Shown here: piece by piece, positions 32,583 to 41,694 of the stretch | How the letters are laid out: every line of letters begins with the position of its first letter | Numbering within the stretch: position 1 is the first letter of the stretch | Assembly: GCA_003170135.1 (NCBI GenBank) | Contig: PMZR01000136.1 | Coordinates: 23,227-87,226 of the forward strand | DNA length: 64,000 nucleotides | Source: Acidobacteriota bacterium | GTDB taxonomy: Bacteria; Acidobacteriota; Vicinamibacteria; Vicinamibacterales; Fen-181 | Direction: 5' to 3' | Program-made: the position numbers and the translations under genes | The notes under the pieces: generated by a model | The model's input: only the letters and a program-made list of their open reading frames with translations | Told to the model about the DNA's origin: nothing | Databases searched by the model: none

Positions 32583-34004
32583 ATGGACGAAGTCCGCGTG
32601 CATCCTCTCGACTATCTCCTCGTCCTGCGACGTCGCCTGCGCTGGTTCGTCGTGCCGCTGGTGGTGTGCCTCGCCGCGGGCATCCTCGTGACGTTCCTCC
32701 TGCCGCTCAAGTACCGGTCGTCCGCCACGATCGCGATTGCCGGGGGCACGGTGTCGGCGGATCTCGCGCATCCAATCGACAGGGAGGAGCGCGTCCGGGC
32801 GTTCGGCCAGCACCTGGTCGAGCCGGCCATGCTGTCCACCGTCGCCCGCCTCGAACACCTGACGCCGGGGGCGCCGACCGACGCGCAGATGCTGGCACTG
32901 CGCCAGAGCATCCAGGTCAGTCTTCCCGAACCCGTCCCCGGCACCGACCCCGGGCTGGTGGACAGCTACGTCATCTCGTACTCGGATTCGACCGCCGAGC
33001 GCGCGCGCCGCGTGGCGCAACGGCTGGCCGAGGTCTTCGTCGACGAGACGTCCCGCGCGCGGCAGGTCAAGTTGGAGGACACGTCCGAGTTCCTCGCGGC
33101 GCAGGTGCGCGAGACCAGGGACGACCTCGATCGCCTCGACGGCAGGCTGGCGGGCGAACGCGCGAAGAACATGGGCCGGCTGCCCGAGCAGACGAGCGCA
33201 AACGTCCAGATGGTGACGACGCTGCGCCAGCAACTCGAATCGGCGACGACCGAGCTGCGGGATCAGCAGGATCGGCTGAGGGGCATCCAGCAGCAACTCA
33301 CGGCGTTCACGCAGGACGCGACCACCCTCGCGCCCAACCAGGCGGCGACCACACCGCAGCAACGGGTCATCGAGCTCGAACGGAAACTGGCAGAGTCGCG
33401 GCTGCGATACACCGATACCTACCCGGACGTCCAAGACCTCAAAGCGGATCTCGATCGCGCGAAGAAGGACGTCGCGGCCGAACGCCAGCTCCCCCCCGAA
33501 GATCAGATGGCGGTGCTCAAGCAGAACCCCGCCTACCGGGCGCTACTCGCCGACAGGGACCAGGCGAACCTGCGCATCCGGGACGTCCAGCGGACGCTGG
33601 ACCAGCTCAACGGCCAGATCCACTGGTACCAGGGGCGGCTCGACGGCGCGCCGATCGTCGAGCAACAGATTCAATCGCTGCAACAGGAGCGCGACCTCGT
33701 GGAGAAGCAGTACGACGAGCTGTCGAACAAGCTCCAGGTCGCCAGGCTCAACGAGGACGTCGAGCGCAAGCGCGGCAGCGATCACTTCCGGATCCTGTAC
33801 CCGGCGACGCTGCCCTCGGCGCCTTACGAACCGAACCGGCAGCGCCTGCTGCTCCTGACAATCGGCGCCGCGCTGTTCCTGGGCGTTCTCTCCACGTTTG
33901 CGCGCGAGTACCTCGATCAGTCGATTCACGACGCGCGCACGCTGCAGCAGCAGTTCGATCTGCCGGTACTCGGCGAGATCCCGCACATCCGCCGGGTGGC
34001 ATAG
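32583..34004 (+). CDS. Wzz-like chain-length determinant protein
   Basis: A 473-residue inner-membrane protein with TM1 at about residues 21-41, a long periplasmic coiled-coil region (about 150-390, rich in Gln/Arg/Glu) and TM2 near 427-446 (LLLLTIGAALFLGVLSTFA). The N-terminal VHPLDYLLVLRRRLRW is typical of the Wzz/GNVR family; the C-terminal ILYPATLPSAPYEPNR is the Pro-rich segment before TM2. There is no kinase domain, since the BY-kinase is a separate gene 48 bp downstream. It would set polymer length through a Wzz-kinase pair. Its ATG directly follows the stop of the beta-barrel gene. Confidence 0.85.
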   Translation: MDEVRVHPLDYLLVLRRRLRWFVVPLVVCLAAGILVTFLLPLKYRSSATIAIAGGTVSADLAHPIDREERVRAFGQHLVEPAMLSTVARLEHLTPGAPTDAQMLALRQSIQVSLPEPVPGTDPGLVDSYVISYSDSTAERARRVAQRLAEVFVDETSRARQVKLEDTSEFLAAQVRETRDDLDRLDGRLAGERAKNMGRLPEQTSANVQMVTTLRQQLESATTELRDQQDRLRGIQQQLTAFTQDATTLAPNQAATTPQQRVIELERKLAESRLRYTDTYPDVQDLKADLDRAKKDVAAERQLPPEDQMAVLKQNPAYRALLADRDQANLRIRDVQRTLDQLNGQIHWYQGRLDGAPIVEQQIQSLQQERDLVEKQYDELSNKLQVARLNEDVERKRGSDHFRILYPATLPSAPYEPNRQRLLLLTIGAALFLGVLSTFAREYLDQSIHDARTLQQQFDLPVLGEIPHIRRVA

Positions 34005-34052
34005 CGGGTCGCGCCGGACCGGATTTTCCGAACCCGTGCTTCGAGGAGCGAG

Positions 34053-34997
34053 ATGAGTCGAATCCAGCAGGTACTGCAGAAGGCGCAACAGGACGGCGTG
34101 GCGCGACGGACGCGTGATGTCGAAGAGCACCCGGCCGCGCGGATGGCCGCGATGCCCGTGCTCGTCGCGCCCGACGACACGCGGCCCCTCCGAGTGGACC
34201 TCGTGAACACGCCGCCACTCACACCGGCCGAACCGTTGGCCGGCCGCACCATCCAGACGGCCCCGCAGCCGCATCCGCTGCTGGTCGCGGTGACCGCGCC
34301 ACATTCGCCGGCGGCCGAGCGGTACCGCTCGCTGCGCACCCGCATCGCGCAGACCGAGAACGGCTCGCCGCGGCGCGCGCTGATGCTGACGAGTCCCGGA
34401 CGGGGCGAAGGCAAGAGCATGACCTCCGTCAACCTGGGCCTCACCATGGCGCAGGAGTTCCATCGCCGCGTCATCGTCGTCGACACCGACATGCGGCGGC
34501 CGTGCGTGCATGCACTGCTCGGCCTCCCGCTGAGCCCGGGGCTGTCGGACGTGCTGCTCGGTGGCGCGACGCTCCAGGACGTCATGGTGACGATCCCGGA
34601 CTATCGGCTCACGATCGTGCCGGCCGGCCTTCCACCGGAGCAGCCGACCGAGTTGCTGGGCTCCACGGCCATGCGACGTGTGCTCGAGGAACTGCGCAGC
34701 CAGTTCGACCGCATCCTGCTCGATGCGCCGCCGGTCGGGCCGCTGGCCGATGTCGGCGTGGTCGGGCGACTGGTGGACAGCGTGCTGCTCGTCGTGCGCG
34801 CCGGTCGGACACCGCGACCGGCCATCGAGCGCGCGTTGGTGGAGATCGCCCCCTCGGTCGTGCTCGGCCTCGTGCTGAACGACGCCGGTGGGCCGGAAGC
34901 CGGCGCGTATGGCTTCGACAGCGACGGCCACGGCTACGCGGCCGCGGCGAGGCGCCCGCGCACGACGGCGCCGGCCATCGACCCGGCGCCACGGTAG
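34053..34997 (+). CDS. CpsD/CapB-type tyrosine autokinase (BY-kinase)
   Basis: A 314-residue cytoplasmic kinase. Walker A at 115-122 (PGRGEGKS), Walker A' VVDTDMRRP at 142-150 and Walker B LLDAPPVGPLADV. Two tyrosines lie in the C-terminal tail (AYGFDSDGHGYAA), fewer than in many Y-clusters. BY-kinases of this type partner with Wzz-like proteins and cycle through autophosphorylation to control polymer export. It resembles the tyrosine kinase of exosortase EPS loci. GAGGAG lies before the ATG; the sugar-transferase gene follows after 12 bp. Confidence 0.88.
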   Translation: MSRIQQVLQKAQQDGVARRTRDVEEHPAARMAAMPVLVAPDDTRPLRVDLVNTPPLTPAEPLAGRTIQTAPQPHPLLVAVTAPHSPAAERYRSLRTRIAQTENGSPRRALMLTSPGRGEGKSMTSVNLGLTMAQEFHRRVIVVDTDMRRPCVHALLGLPLSPGLSDVLLGGATLQDVMVTIPDYRLTIVPAGLPPEQPTELLGSTAMRRVLEELRSQFDRILLDAPPVGPLADVGVVGRLVDSVLLVVRAGRTPRPAIERALVEIAPSVVLGLVLNDAGGPEAGAYGFDSDGHGYAAAARRPRTTAPAIDPAPR

Positions 34998-35009
34998 GAA
35001 CAGCGAGCC

Positions 35010-36383
35010 ATGCGACTGTTCAAACGGCATATCTCGGCCCGCAGCGTGACGGCGTTCGTGGCCGAGAACATGCTCATCTTCGGGTCGATCACGGTCGTCG
35101 CCCGGCTGCACGGTCCGGTCGACGCCCCGGGGGCCGCGCTCTGGAAGATCGGGCTTGTCGTCGCGTTGTGCCAGATGTCGCTGTACTACAACGACTTCTA
35201 CAACCTGACCCTCATCAACTCGAATCGCGAACTCGTCATCCGGCTGCTGCAGGCGACCGGCGCCGCGTCGATCGTGCTCGGCGTCGTCTACTTCGCCCTG
35301 CCGTCGCTCGATTTGGGCAACGGTGTCTTCGTCACCTCGCTGGCCCTCGTGCTGGTGGGCGTCTTCACCTGCCGGCTCCTGTTCAACCGGCTGTCCCGCG
35401 CGCGGGGCCTGCGGGAACGCCTGCTCATCGTCGGCACCGGGCCGGCGGCGAAGATCATCGCCCGGCAGATCCTCGCCCAGCGGGAGTTCGGGTACGACAT
35501 CGTCGGGTTCATCGACCGCGACGCGTCCCGAATCGGCGAGAGCCTAGTCAACCCGCGGATCGTCGGCACGCCGGCCGACATCGGCCGCCTGGTTGAAAGC
35601 CACGACGTCGCGCGCATCGTGGTCGCGCTGCCGGACCGCCGCGGCGCGCTGCCCGTCCAGGAACTGATCGAAGCGAAGCTGGCGGGGGTCCGCATCGAGG
35701 ATGCCGCCACCACCTACGAGCGGCTGACGGGCAAGATCCTGCTCGACGATCTTCGCCCGAGCGCCGTCATCTTCTCGGACGGCTTCCACGTCTCCCCGCT
35801 GACGCGGTTTGTCAAGCGCGTCATCGACCTGCTCCTCGCGCTGGTCGGATCGATCCTCGCCGCCCCGCTGATGGTGCTGACGGCCCTCGCCATCCGCCTC
35901 GAATCCGGCGCGCCCGTGCTCTACAGCCAGGTGCGGGTCGGCGAGAACGGCTCCCCCTTCACGCTCTACAAGTTCCGATCGATGCGTCTGGACGCCGAGA
36001 ACGGCACACCGGTCTGGGCGCGTGATGGCGACGATCGGGTCACCGGCGTCGGCCGGATCATCCGCAAGACCAGGATCGACGAGTTGCCCCAGTTGTGGAA
36101 CGTGGTCAAGGGCGAGATGAGCTTCGTGGGGCCGCGCCCCGAGCGCCCGTACTTCGTGGAGCAGCTGTTGGCCGCCGTCCCGTTCTATGCGCAGCGGCAT
36201 GCCGTGAAGCCCGGCGTCACGGGCTGGGCGCAGACCAAGTACCGCTACGGATCGTCGGTCGAGGACGCGATCGAGAAGCTGCGCTACGACCTGTACTACA
36301 TCAAGCACATGTCGATCCTGTTCGACCTGACGATCGTGTTCGACACGGTCAAGGTGATCCTGTTTCGAAAGGGCGCCAAGTGA
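35010..36383 (+). CDS. polyprenyl glycosylphosphotransferase (initiating sugar transferase)
   Basis: A 457-residue protein with about four N-terminal TM helices, a Rossmann-like CoA/NAD-binding domain (about 125-245, LLIVGTGPAAKIIAR) and a C-terminal sugar-transferase domain (from about 265, FVKRVIDLLLALVG; KFRSMRLDAENG; RIDELPQLWNVVKGEMSFVGPRP). It moves a sugar-1-phosphate onto undecaprenyl phosphate to start each repeat unit. The layout matches the EpsB-type transferases of PEP-CTERM loci. Its stop overlaps the GTG of the flippase gene (GTGA). Confidence 0.9.
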   Translation: MRLFKRHISARSVTAFVAENMLIFGSITVVARLHGPVDAPGAALWKIGLVVALCQMSLYYNDFYNLTLINSNRELVIRLLQATGAASIVLGVVYFALPSLDLGNGVFVTSLALVLVGVFTCRLLFNRLSRARGLRERLLIVGTGPAAKIIARQILAQREFGYDIVGFIDRDASRIGESLVNPRIVGTPADIGRLVESHDVARIVVALPDRRGALPVQELIEAKLAGVRIEDAATTYERLTGKILLDDLRPSAVIFSDGFHVSPLTRFVKRVIDLLLALVGSILAAPLMVLTALAIRLESGAPVLYSQVRVGENGSPFTLYKFRSMRLDAENGTPVWARDGDDRVTGVGRIIRKTRIDELPQLWNVVKGEMSFVGPRPERPYFVEQLLAAVPFYAQRHAVKPGVTGWAQTKYRYGSSVEDAIEKLRYDLYYIKHMSILFDLTIVFDTVKVILFRKGAK

Positions 36384-37981
36384 CGGCCGGGAACGCGGCG
36401 CGCGCGGCGTCGGACGAGACGATCGTCTGGAATCCGGACAACGCGACGGGACTCCGGATGCTCGTGCGCAACATCGGGACGCGCTACCTGAGCATCGCCG
36501 TCGAGATCGTCCTGGGCCTCCTGGTGCTCCCCTTCAACATCCGCCACCTCGGGGCGTCCGCCTACGGATTGTGGATGCTGGCCGCGTCGGTGACGGCCTA
36601 CTTCTCGGTGCTCGATCTCGGCTACGCGGGCGCCCTCGTCCGGTTCGTCGCCAAGTACCGGGCGCGGCGCGACGCCGCGGCCATCAACGAAATCCTGAGC
36701 ACGCTGTTCTTCGTCTTCACCCTCATCGGCGTGGTCACCTACCTGGTCGCCGCGCTCGTCGCGTTTCACCTGCAGTCGCTCTTTCACCTGTCGGCGGACC
36801 AGGCGGTTCTGGGCCGCCACATCCTGCTCATCGTGACGTCGTACGTGTCGCTCGGGTTCGCCTTCAGCGTCTTCGGCGGCATCATCAACGGCTTCCAGCG
36901 ATACCACCTGAACAACGTGGTCGGCGCCCTCGCCAGCGCGCTGGCCGCGCTCGTCAACGTCGTCGTGCTCGCCGCCGGCTACGACCTGGTGGCGGTGGTC
37001 GCCGCCACGGCGGTGGTGCGGCTCCTCGCGCTCTTTGCCTACCGCGCAAACGCTTACCGGGTATTCCCGGTCCTGCGCATCCGGCTCAGCCTCTTCCGGC
37101 TGGCGCGGCTGCGGGAAGTCACCGGGTTCAGCGTCTTCATGCTCGTGCTCGACTGGGCGAACAAGATCAACTACTCGGTCGACGCCATCGTCATCGGCGT
37201 TTTTCTCAATACTGCCGCGGTCGCGGTGTGGACGGTCGCGCAACGCCTGGCGGAGGTGACGCAGCAGCTGACGAACCAGCTCAACGACCTCCTGTTCCCG
37301 GCGATCGTGGACAGCGACGAGAGCCGCCAGCAGGAAAGGCTGCGGCGAATTTTCCTGTCCGCGACGCGGCTGTCGCTCGCCACCGTGCTGCCCGTCGCGG
37401 GGAGCCTGTTCCTGCTGGCGCCTCGCCTGATCTTCGCGTGGGTGGGCAAGGACTTCGCGGCCAGCGTCCGCATCACGCAGTTGCTCGCGATCATCGTGGG
37501 CATCCGCGTCAGCAATGGCACGGCGACGACCGTGCTGAAGGGGGCCGGACGGCACCGGTTGCTGGCCGGGTGCAACCTGTCGGCTGCGGGTGCGAACCTG
37601 GTGTTGAGCCTGCTGCTCGTCGGTCCGCTCGGCCTCGTCGGCGTCGCCCTGGGTACGCTCATTCCCATCAGCATCGCGGCCGTCTTCGTGCTGTTTCCCG
37701 CCGCGTGTCGGCGCGCCGGCGTGTCGCTGCCGGCGGCGGCCGCCACCGCGGTCTGGCCGGCCGCGTGGCCGGCGCTGGTGATGGCGGTCTGGCTGCTGGC
37801 GTCGCGCAACTGGCTTGCGGTGAATCTGGCCGGCGTGATGGCGGACGCCGCGCTCGCCGGCCTGATCTACCTGGCCATCTTCGTGGGCGCGGCGATGCCG
37901 GCCGACGAGCGCCAGATCTGTCTCGCGGCCGCGCAGAGATGGCTGGCGACCGTGCGGCCGTGGCTGCAGGAAGCAATCTAG
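36380..37981 (+). CDS. Wzx-type oligosaccharide flippase (first copy)
   Basis: A 533-residue protein from a GTG overlapping the transferase stop. It has about 12-14 hydrophobic helices in the MATE/MOP superfamily pattern, beginning LSIAVEIVLGLLVLPF, with YGLWMLAASVTAYF and LGYAGALVRFVAKY. It would flip lipid-linked repeat units to the periplasm. A second flippase with the same block order (LGKADYGLWMLVAS, EILSTFLV) lies at 48564-50111, so the locus carries two paralogous flippases. Confidence 0.85.
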   Translation: MTAGNAARAASDETIVWNPDNATGLRMLVRNIGTRYLSIAVEIVLGLLVLPFNIRHLGASAYGLWMLAASVTAYFSVLDLGYAGALVRFVAKYRARRDAAAINEILSTLFFVFTLIGVVTYLVAALVAFHLQSLFHLSADQAVLGRHILLIVTSYVSLGFAFSVFGGIINGFQRYHLNNVVGALASALAALVNVVVLAAGYDLVAVVAATAVVRLLALFAYRANAYRVFPVLRIRLSLFRLARLREVTGFSVFMLVLDWANKINYSVDAIVIGVFLNTAAVAVWTVAQRLAEVTQQLTNQLNDLLFPAIVDSDESRQQERLRRIFLSATRLSLATVLPVAGSLFLLAPRLIFAWVGKDFAASVRITQLLAIIVGIRVSNGTATTVLKGAGRHRLLAGCNLSAAGANLVLSLLLVGPLGLVGVALGTLIPISIAAVFVLFPAACRRAGVSLPAAAATAVWPAAWPALVMAVWLLASRNWLAVNLAGVMADAALAGLIYLAIFVGAAMPADERQICLAAAQRWLATVRPWLQEAI

Positions 37982-38021
37982 GCACCCGTCGCGGCGGATT
38001 GCGACGGCTCGGAGGACCGGG

Positions 38022-38864
38022 ATGGTGCGTGGAATCATTCTCGCCGCCGGCAGCGGCTCGCGCCTGAACGGCGCAGGCGACGAGGAACCGAAGTGCCTGA
38101 TGCGCCTGGGCGGCCGCTTCATGCTCGAGCGCCAGATCGGGGCGCTGCGGGAGGCGGGCATCGACGACATCGGCATCGTCGTCGGGCACGGGGCGGAGCG
38201 CGTGCGCCGGATGGCGGGGGGCGCCGTGCACTACGTCGAGAACATGCGCTTTGCCCAGACCAACAGCCTCTACTCGCTGTGGCTGGCACGTCCCCTGCTG
38301 CTCGACGGCTTCGTGGTCCTCAATTGCGACGTGCTGTTCCACCCGCAGATGCTCGTCGATCTGCTGACCACGCGGTGCGACGCGGCGGCCCTGGTCGCGT
38401 ATCGCACCGACGGCGAGCCGCTGGGCGAGGAAGAGATGAAGGTCCGGGTGAGGCGCGGCCGCGTCGTCGAGTTCTCCAAGCAGATGCCGCCCGACGAGGC
38501 GGACGGTGAGAACGTCGGCATGCTGAAGTTCCACGCACCCGCAGCGCGGGCACTCGTGGCAGAGCTCGATCGGCTCGTGGCGGCCGGGCATGCGCGGGAC
38601 TTTGCGCCGCGCGGCTTCGGCGAATTCGCGCGCCGACACCCGTTGTACGCCATCGCGACGCGCGGGTACCCGTGGATCGAAATCGATTTCCCGGAAGATT
38701 ACGAACGCGCGTGTACGGACGTGCTGCCGGCCATCGAGCGGATTCGGGCGGGAGCCAAGGGCACGCTGCTCTTCGATCCACCCGACGGCGTGGCCGGCGC
38801 CGGTCCCGCATGGCCGGTGCTCACGCCGGCACCCGAGACGCTCGACGTGCCGGTGGCCAAGTGA
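38022..38864 (+). CDS. sugar nucleotidyltransferase-like protein
   Basis: A 280-residue protein with GIILAAGSGSRLNG (about residues 4-17), the nucleotide-binding signature, a Lys in EPKCLMRLGG, an acidic motif VLNCDVLFHPQM and EIDFPEDYERA near the C-terminus. The family activates sugars or alcohols as NDP derivatives. The MLERQIGALREAGIDDI segment resembles choline-phosphate or glucose-1-phosphate type enzymes. Given the CDP-glycerol-transferase-like domain downstream, an alcohol-phosphate cytidylyltransferase is possible; I cannot decide. It lies in the same strand series as the EPS genes. Confidence 0.78.
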   Translation: MVRGIILAAGSGSRLNGAGDEEPKCLMRLGGRFMLERQIGALREAGIDDIGIVVGHGAERVRRMAGGAVHYVENMRFAQTNSLYSLWLARPLLLDGFVVLNCDVLFHPQMLVDLLTTRCDAAALVAYRTDGEPLGEEEMKVRVRRGRVVEFSKQMPPDEADGENVGMLKFHAPAARALVAELDRLVAAGHARDFAPRGFGEFARRHPLYAIATRGYPWIEIDFPEDYERACTDVLPAIERIRAGAKGTLLFDPPDGVAGAGPAWPVLTPAPETLDVPVAK

Positions 38865-38904
38865 CGCGCGACACCGTGAGACCGAGGCACGAGGGAGTTT
38901 CCGA

Positions 38905-40215
38905 ATGTACGAGACGTTCTACCAGCTTCGCGAACGGCCGTTCGCGCTGACACCCGACCCGGAGTACCTGTACCCGAGCCGTGTGCACCAGGAAGCGCTC
39001 AGCTACCTGCGGTACGGCGTCGAGAGCCAGGCCGGCTTTGTCGTCATCACGGGCGAGATTGGCTCCGGCAAGACGATGCTCCTCCAGGCGCTCCTGAACG
39101 GCCTCAACGGCGATACGACGGTTGCGCGCCTGGTGAACACCATGCTCGAACCGCACGAGTTGCTCGAGGCGGTCATGTTCGATCTCGGTCTGGATCCGAC
39201 GGGCATGACGAAACCGGCGATGCTGCGCGCCCTCGCCCGCTTCCTGATCGCCGAGCGCCAGGCCAATCGCCTCGTGCTGCTCGTCATCGACGAAGCGCAG
39301 AACCTCGGGCTGCCCGCTCTCGAGGAGATCCGCATGCTGTCGAACCTCGAGACGGAGAAGTCGAAGCTCGTCCAGGTGGTGCTCGTCGGGCAGCCGAACC
39401 TGCGCGACAAGTTGCTGCGCAGAGAGCTCGAACAGCTCCGGCAACGCATCACCGTGAGTTACCACCTCGAAGCGCTCGACGCGCCCGAGACCGCTGCCTA
39501 CATCAACCACCGGTTGCGCCGCGCGGCGATCCGGGATCCGCTCCTGTTCCCGCGCGTCGTGACCGACCGCATCTATGCGCGCAGCAAGGGCCTGCCGCGG
39601 CTCGTCAACGTGATCTGCGACGCCACGCTGGTCTTCGGCTATGCCGAGGAGCGCCGGGCGATCGACTCGGCGCTGGTCGAGGAAGTCCTCGCCGAACTCA
39701 GCGACACCGGCGTGCTCCCGCGCGAAACCGTCCGGCCCGAGAGTGACGACGTCGCCGCCGACCTCCCGGCCCGGCCCGCGGCGGAGACCGCTCCCCTCAT
39801 GCACTCGCCAGCCGTCGTGGCAAAGATCCCCGTCGGCGACGTTGTCGACCTCGCCGAGATGGCCTCGACCGAGCGCGTGCGTCTCGAGCAGCCGGCGATG
39901 GCGCATCGGCTCGCCGAACGCGAGGAGCACCTGCGCTCGCGCGAACAGCAGATCGCCGAGCGCGAACGGGAGATCAACGAGCAGAAGCGCGTGCTCGCCG
40001 CGGAATGCCGGCTGCTGCGCGAGCGCTTCAGCCGCGCCGGTGCCCTCGCGGGCGCCGATGGGCCCGCCTGGCCGCCGGCGGCGCCCGACACGCGCGCGGC
40101 CGAGCGCGCAGCGCCGGGCCTGATACCCCATGAAATGTTTGCCGCGGCGCGCGGACGGGTCGGCTTCTGGCGGCGCATGCGCGCGTTGCTCGGTGCGGGT
40201 CCGATTGAAGGATGA
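38905..40215 (+). CDS. XrtA/PEP-CTERM-type ExeA-like ATPase
   Basis: A 436-residue protein opening MYETFYQLRERPFALTPDPE, the hallmark start of the secretion ATPase of PEP-CTERM loci. Walker A GEIGSGKT at 50-57, Walker B LLVIDEAQNL near 130, sensor-like VVLVGQPNLRDKL. After about residue 280 comes a Pro/Ala-rich stretch, then a coiled coil (SREQQIAEREREINEQKR) and a short C-terminal basic helix. GAGGGAG lies before the ATG. It may energise export or control assembly. No exosortase gene accompanies it in this window. Confidence 0.85.
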   Translation: MYETFYQLRERPFALTPDPEYLYPSRVHQEALSYLRYGVESQAGFVVITGEIGSGKTMLLQALLNGLNGDTTVARLVNTMLEPHELLEAVMFDLGLDPTGMTKPAMLRALARFLIAERQANRLVLLVIDEAQNLGLPALEEIRMLSNLETEKSKLVQVVLVGQPNLRDKLLRRELEQLRQRITVSYHLEALDAPETAAYINHRLRRAAIRDPLLFPRVVTDRIYARSKGLPRLVNVICDATLVFGYAEERRAIDSALVEEVLAELSDTGVLPRETVRPESDDVAADLPARPAAETAPLMHSPAVVAKIPVGDVVDLAEMASTERVRLEQPAMAHRLAEREEHLRSREQQIAEREREINEQKRVLAAECRLLRERFSRAGALAGADGPAWPPAAPDTRAAERAAPGLIPHEMFAAARGRVGFWRRMRALLGAGPIEG

Positions 40216-40268
40216 GAGCGCGCCACGGTTCGTCGCGGCGCGAAGACGAACAAGCGAAGGGAAACGAC

Positions 40269-41654
40269 ATGACACTCTCGGGGCTCGCAGCCTCTCTTCT
40301 CGAGCGCATACAGGCACGGCGCGCCCGCACCGGTGTCTTGGGGCTGGGCTACGTCGGCCTGCCGCTGGCCGTGGAGTTCGCGCGCTCGGGATTCTTTACG
40401 ACGGGCATCGACCTGGACGGCCGGAAGGTGGCGGCGGTCAACGACGGACGCTCGTACATCGACGACGTGCCGACCGCGACCGTCGCGCAACTGAGGCAGG
40501 ACGGCCGCCTCGAGGCGACCACCGACTTCGGCGCCCTCGCCCATCTCGACACGGTGACCATCGCGGTGCCCACGCCGCTGCGCAAGACGAAGGACCCGGA
40601 CATGTCCTACGTCGTGTCGGCGGTGGAACAGATCGGCAAGTACCTGCATCCCGGCATGCTCGTCGTGCTCGAATCCACGACCTACCCGGGCACGACCGAG
40701 GAACTGGTCCGCCCGATGCTCGAAGCCGGAGGCCTCGAGGTGGGACGCGACGTGTTCCTGGCCTTCTCGCCCGAACGGGTGGATCCGGGCAACGCGATCT
40801 ACCACACCCGGAACGTCCCGAAGGTGGTCGGCGGCTGCACACCGCAGTGCACGGCGCTCGCCAGCGCGCTCTATGGCGCCGTGATCGACTCGATCGTTCC
40901 GGTCGGGTCGACGCGGGTGGCCGAGATGGTGAAGCTGCTCGAGAACACCTTCCGCGCGGTCAACATCGGTCTGGTGAACGAACTCGCGCTGATGTGCGAC
41001 CGCCTGAAGATCGACGTGTGGGAAGTCGTCGAAGCGGCCGCGACCAAGCCGTTCGGCTTCATGCCGTTCTTCCCCGGACCGGGCCTGGGCGGCCACTGCA
41101 TTCCGATCGATCCGTTCTACCTCTCGTGGAAAGCCCGGGAGAACGGCTTCGAGGCCCGGTTCATCGAGCTGGCGGGCCATGTCAACGCGTCGATGCCGCA
41201 CTTCGTGGTCGAGAAGGTCGTCGATGCGTTGAATACCCGGTGCAAGGCCCTGAACGGCTCGTCGGTGCTCGTCGCCGGCATCGCCTATAAGCGCGACATC
41301 GATGACATCCGCGAATCGCCGGCGCTCGACGTGATGGCGCTGCTGCACGCGAAGGGCGCGCGCTTGAGCTACGCCGATCCGCACGTGCCGCGGCTCGCGG
41401 CCGGCGCGTGGCCGGGACACGTCGGCCTCGAGGCCGTCCCCCTGACGCCGGCCTCGGTCGCCCGGTTCGACTGCGTGGTCATTCTCACCGACCATCGGGC
41501 GTTCGACTACCCGATGCTGGTGCGGTCGGCGCCCTTGCTCGTGGACACGCGCAACGCGATTCGCACTCGCCATGCGCACGTGTTCCGGCTCGGATCGCCG
41601 GCGAGTGATGACACGCGCGACGCCGACACCGCCGACATCGTGCCGGCGGCGTGA
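40269..41654 (+). CDS. UDP-sugar 6-dehydrogenase (UDP-HexNAc/UDP-Glc type)
   Basis: A 461-residue NAD-dependent enzyme with GVLGLGYVGLPLAVEFA (Rossmann GxGxxG) at about residues 22-38, the catalytic Cys in GGHCIPIDPFYLSWKAR, and a C-terminal UDP-binding domain. The HCIPIDPFYLSWKA block is typical of the WbpA/TviB-like dehydrogenases that make UDP-N-acetylhexosaminuronic acid, but UDP-glucose cannot be excluded. It oxidises the C6 alcohol to a carboxylate, giving uronic acids. The ATG at 40269 has AAGGGA upstream; a longer frame from 40212 is less likely. Confidence 0.88.
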   Translation: MTLSGLAASLLERIQARRARTGVLGLGYVGLPLAVEFARSGFFTTGIDLDGRKVAAVNDGRSYIDDVPTATVAQLRQDGRLEATTDFGALAHLDTVTIAVPTPLRKTKDPDMSYVVSAVEQIGKYLHPGMLVVLESTTYPGTTEELVRPMLEAGGLEVGRDVFLAFSPERVDPGNAIYHTRNVPKVVGGCTPQCTALASALYGAVIDSIVPVGSTRVAEMVKLLENTFRAVNIGLVNELALMCDRLKIDVWEVVEAAATKPFGFMPFFPGPGLGGHCIPIDPFYLSWKARENGFEARFIELAGHVNASMPHFVVEKVVDALNTRCKALNGSSVLVAGIAYKRDIDDIRESPALDVMALLHAKGARLSYADPHVPRLAAGAWPGHVGLEAVPLTPASVARFDCVVILTDHRAFDYPMLVRSAPLLVDTRNAIRTRHAHVFRLGSPASDDTRDADTADIVPAA

Positions 41655-41694
41655 TCGGCCGGGGTTCAACTGCGTCGGCGTTCGGCGGTGTGAC

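Noticed and set aside
38285..38300. TGGCAC-N5-CTGCT, a sigma54-like match
   Set aside because: It lies inside the nucleotidyltransferase coding sequence and the -12 box has a mismatch.
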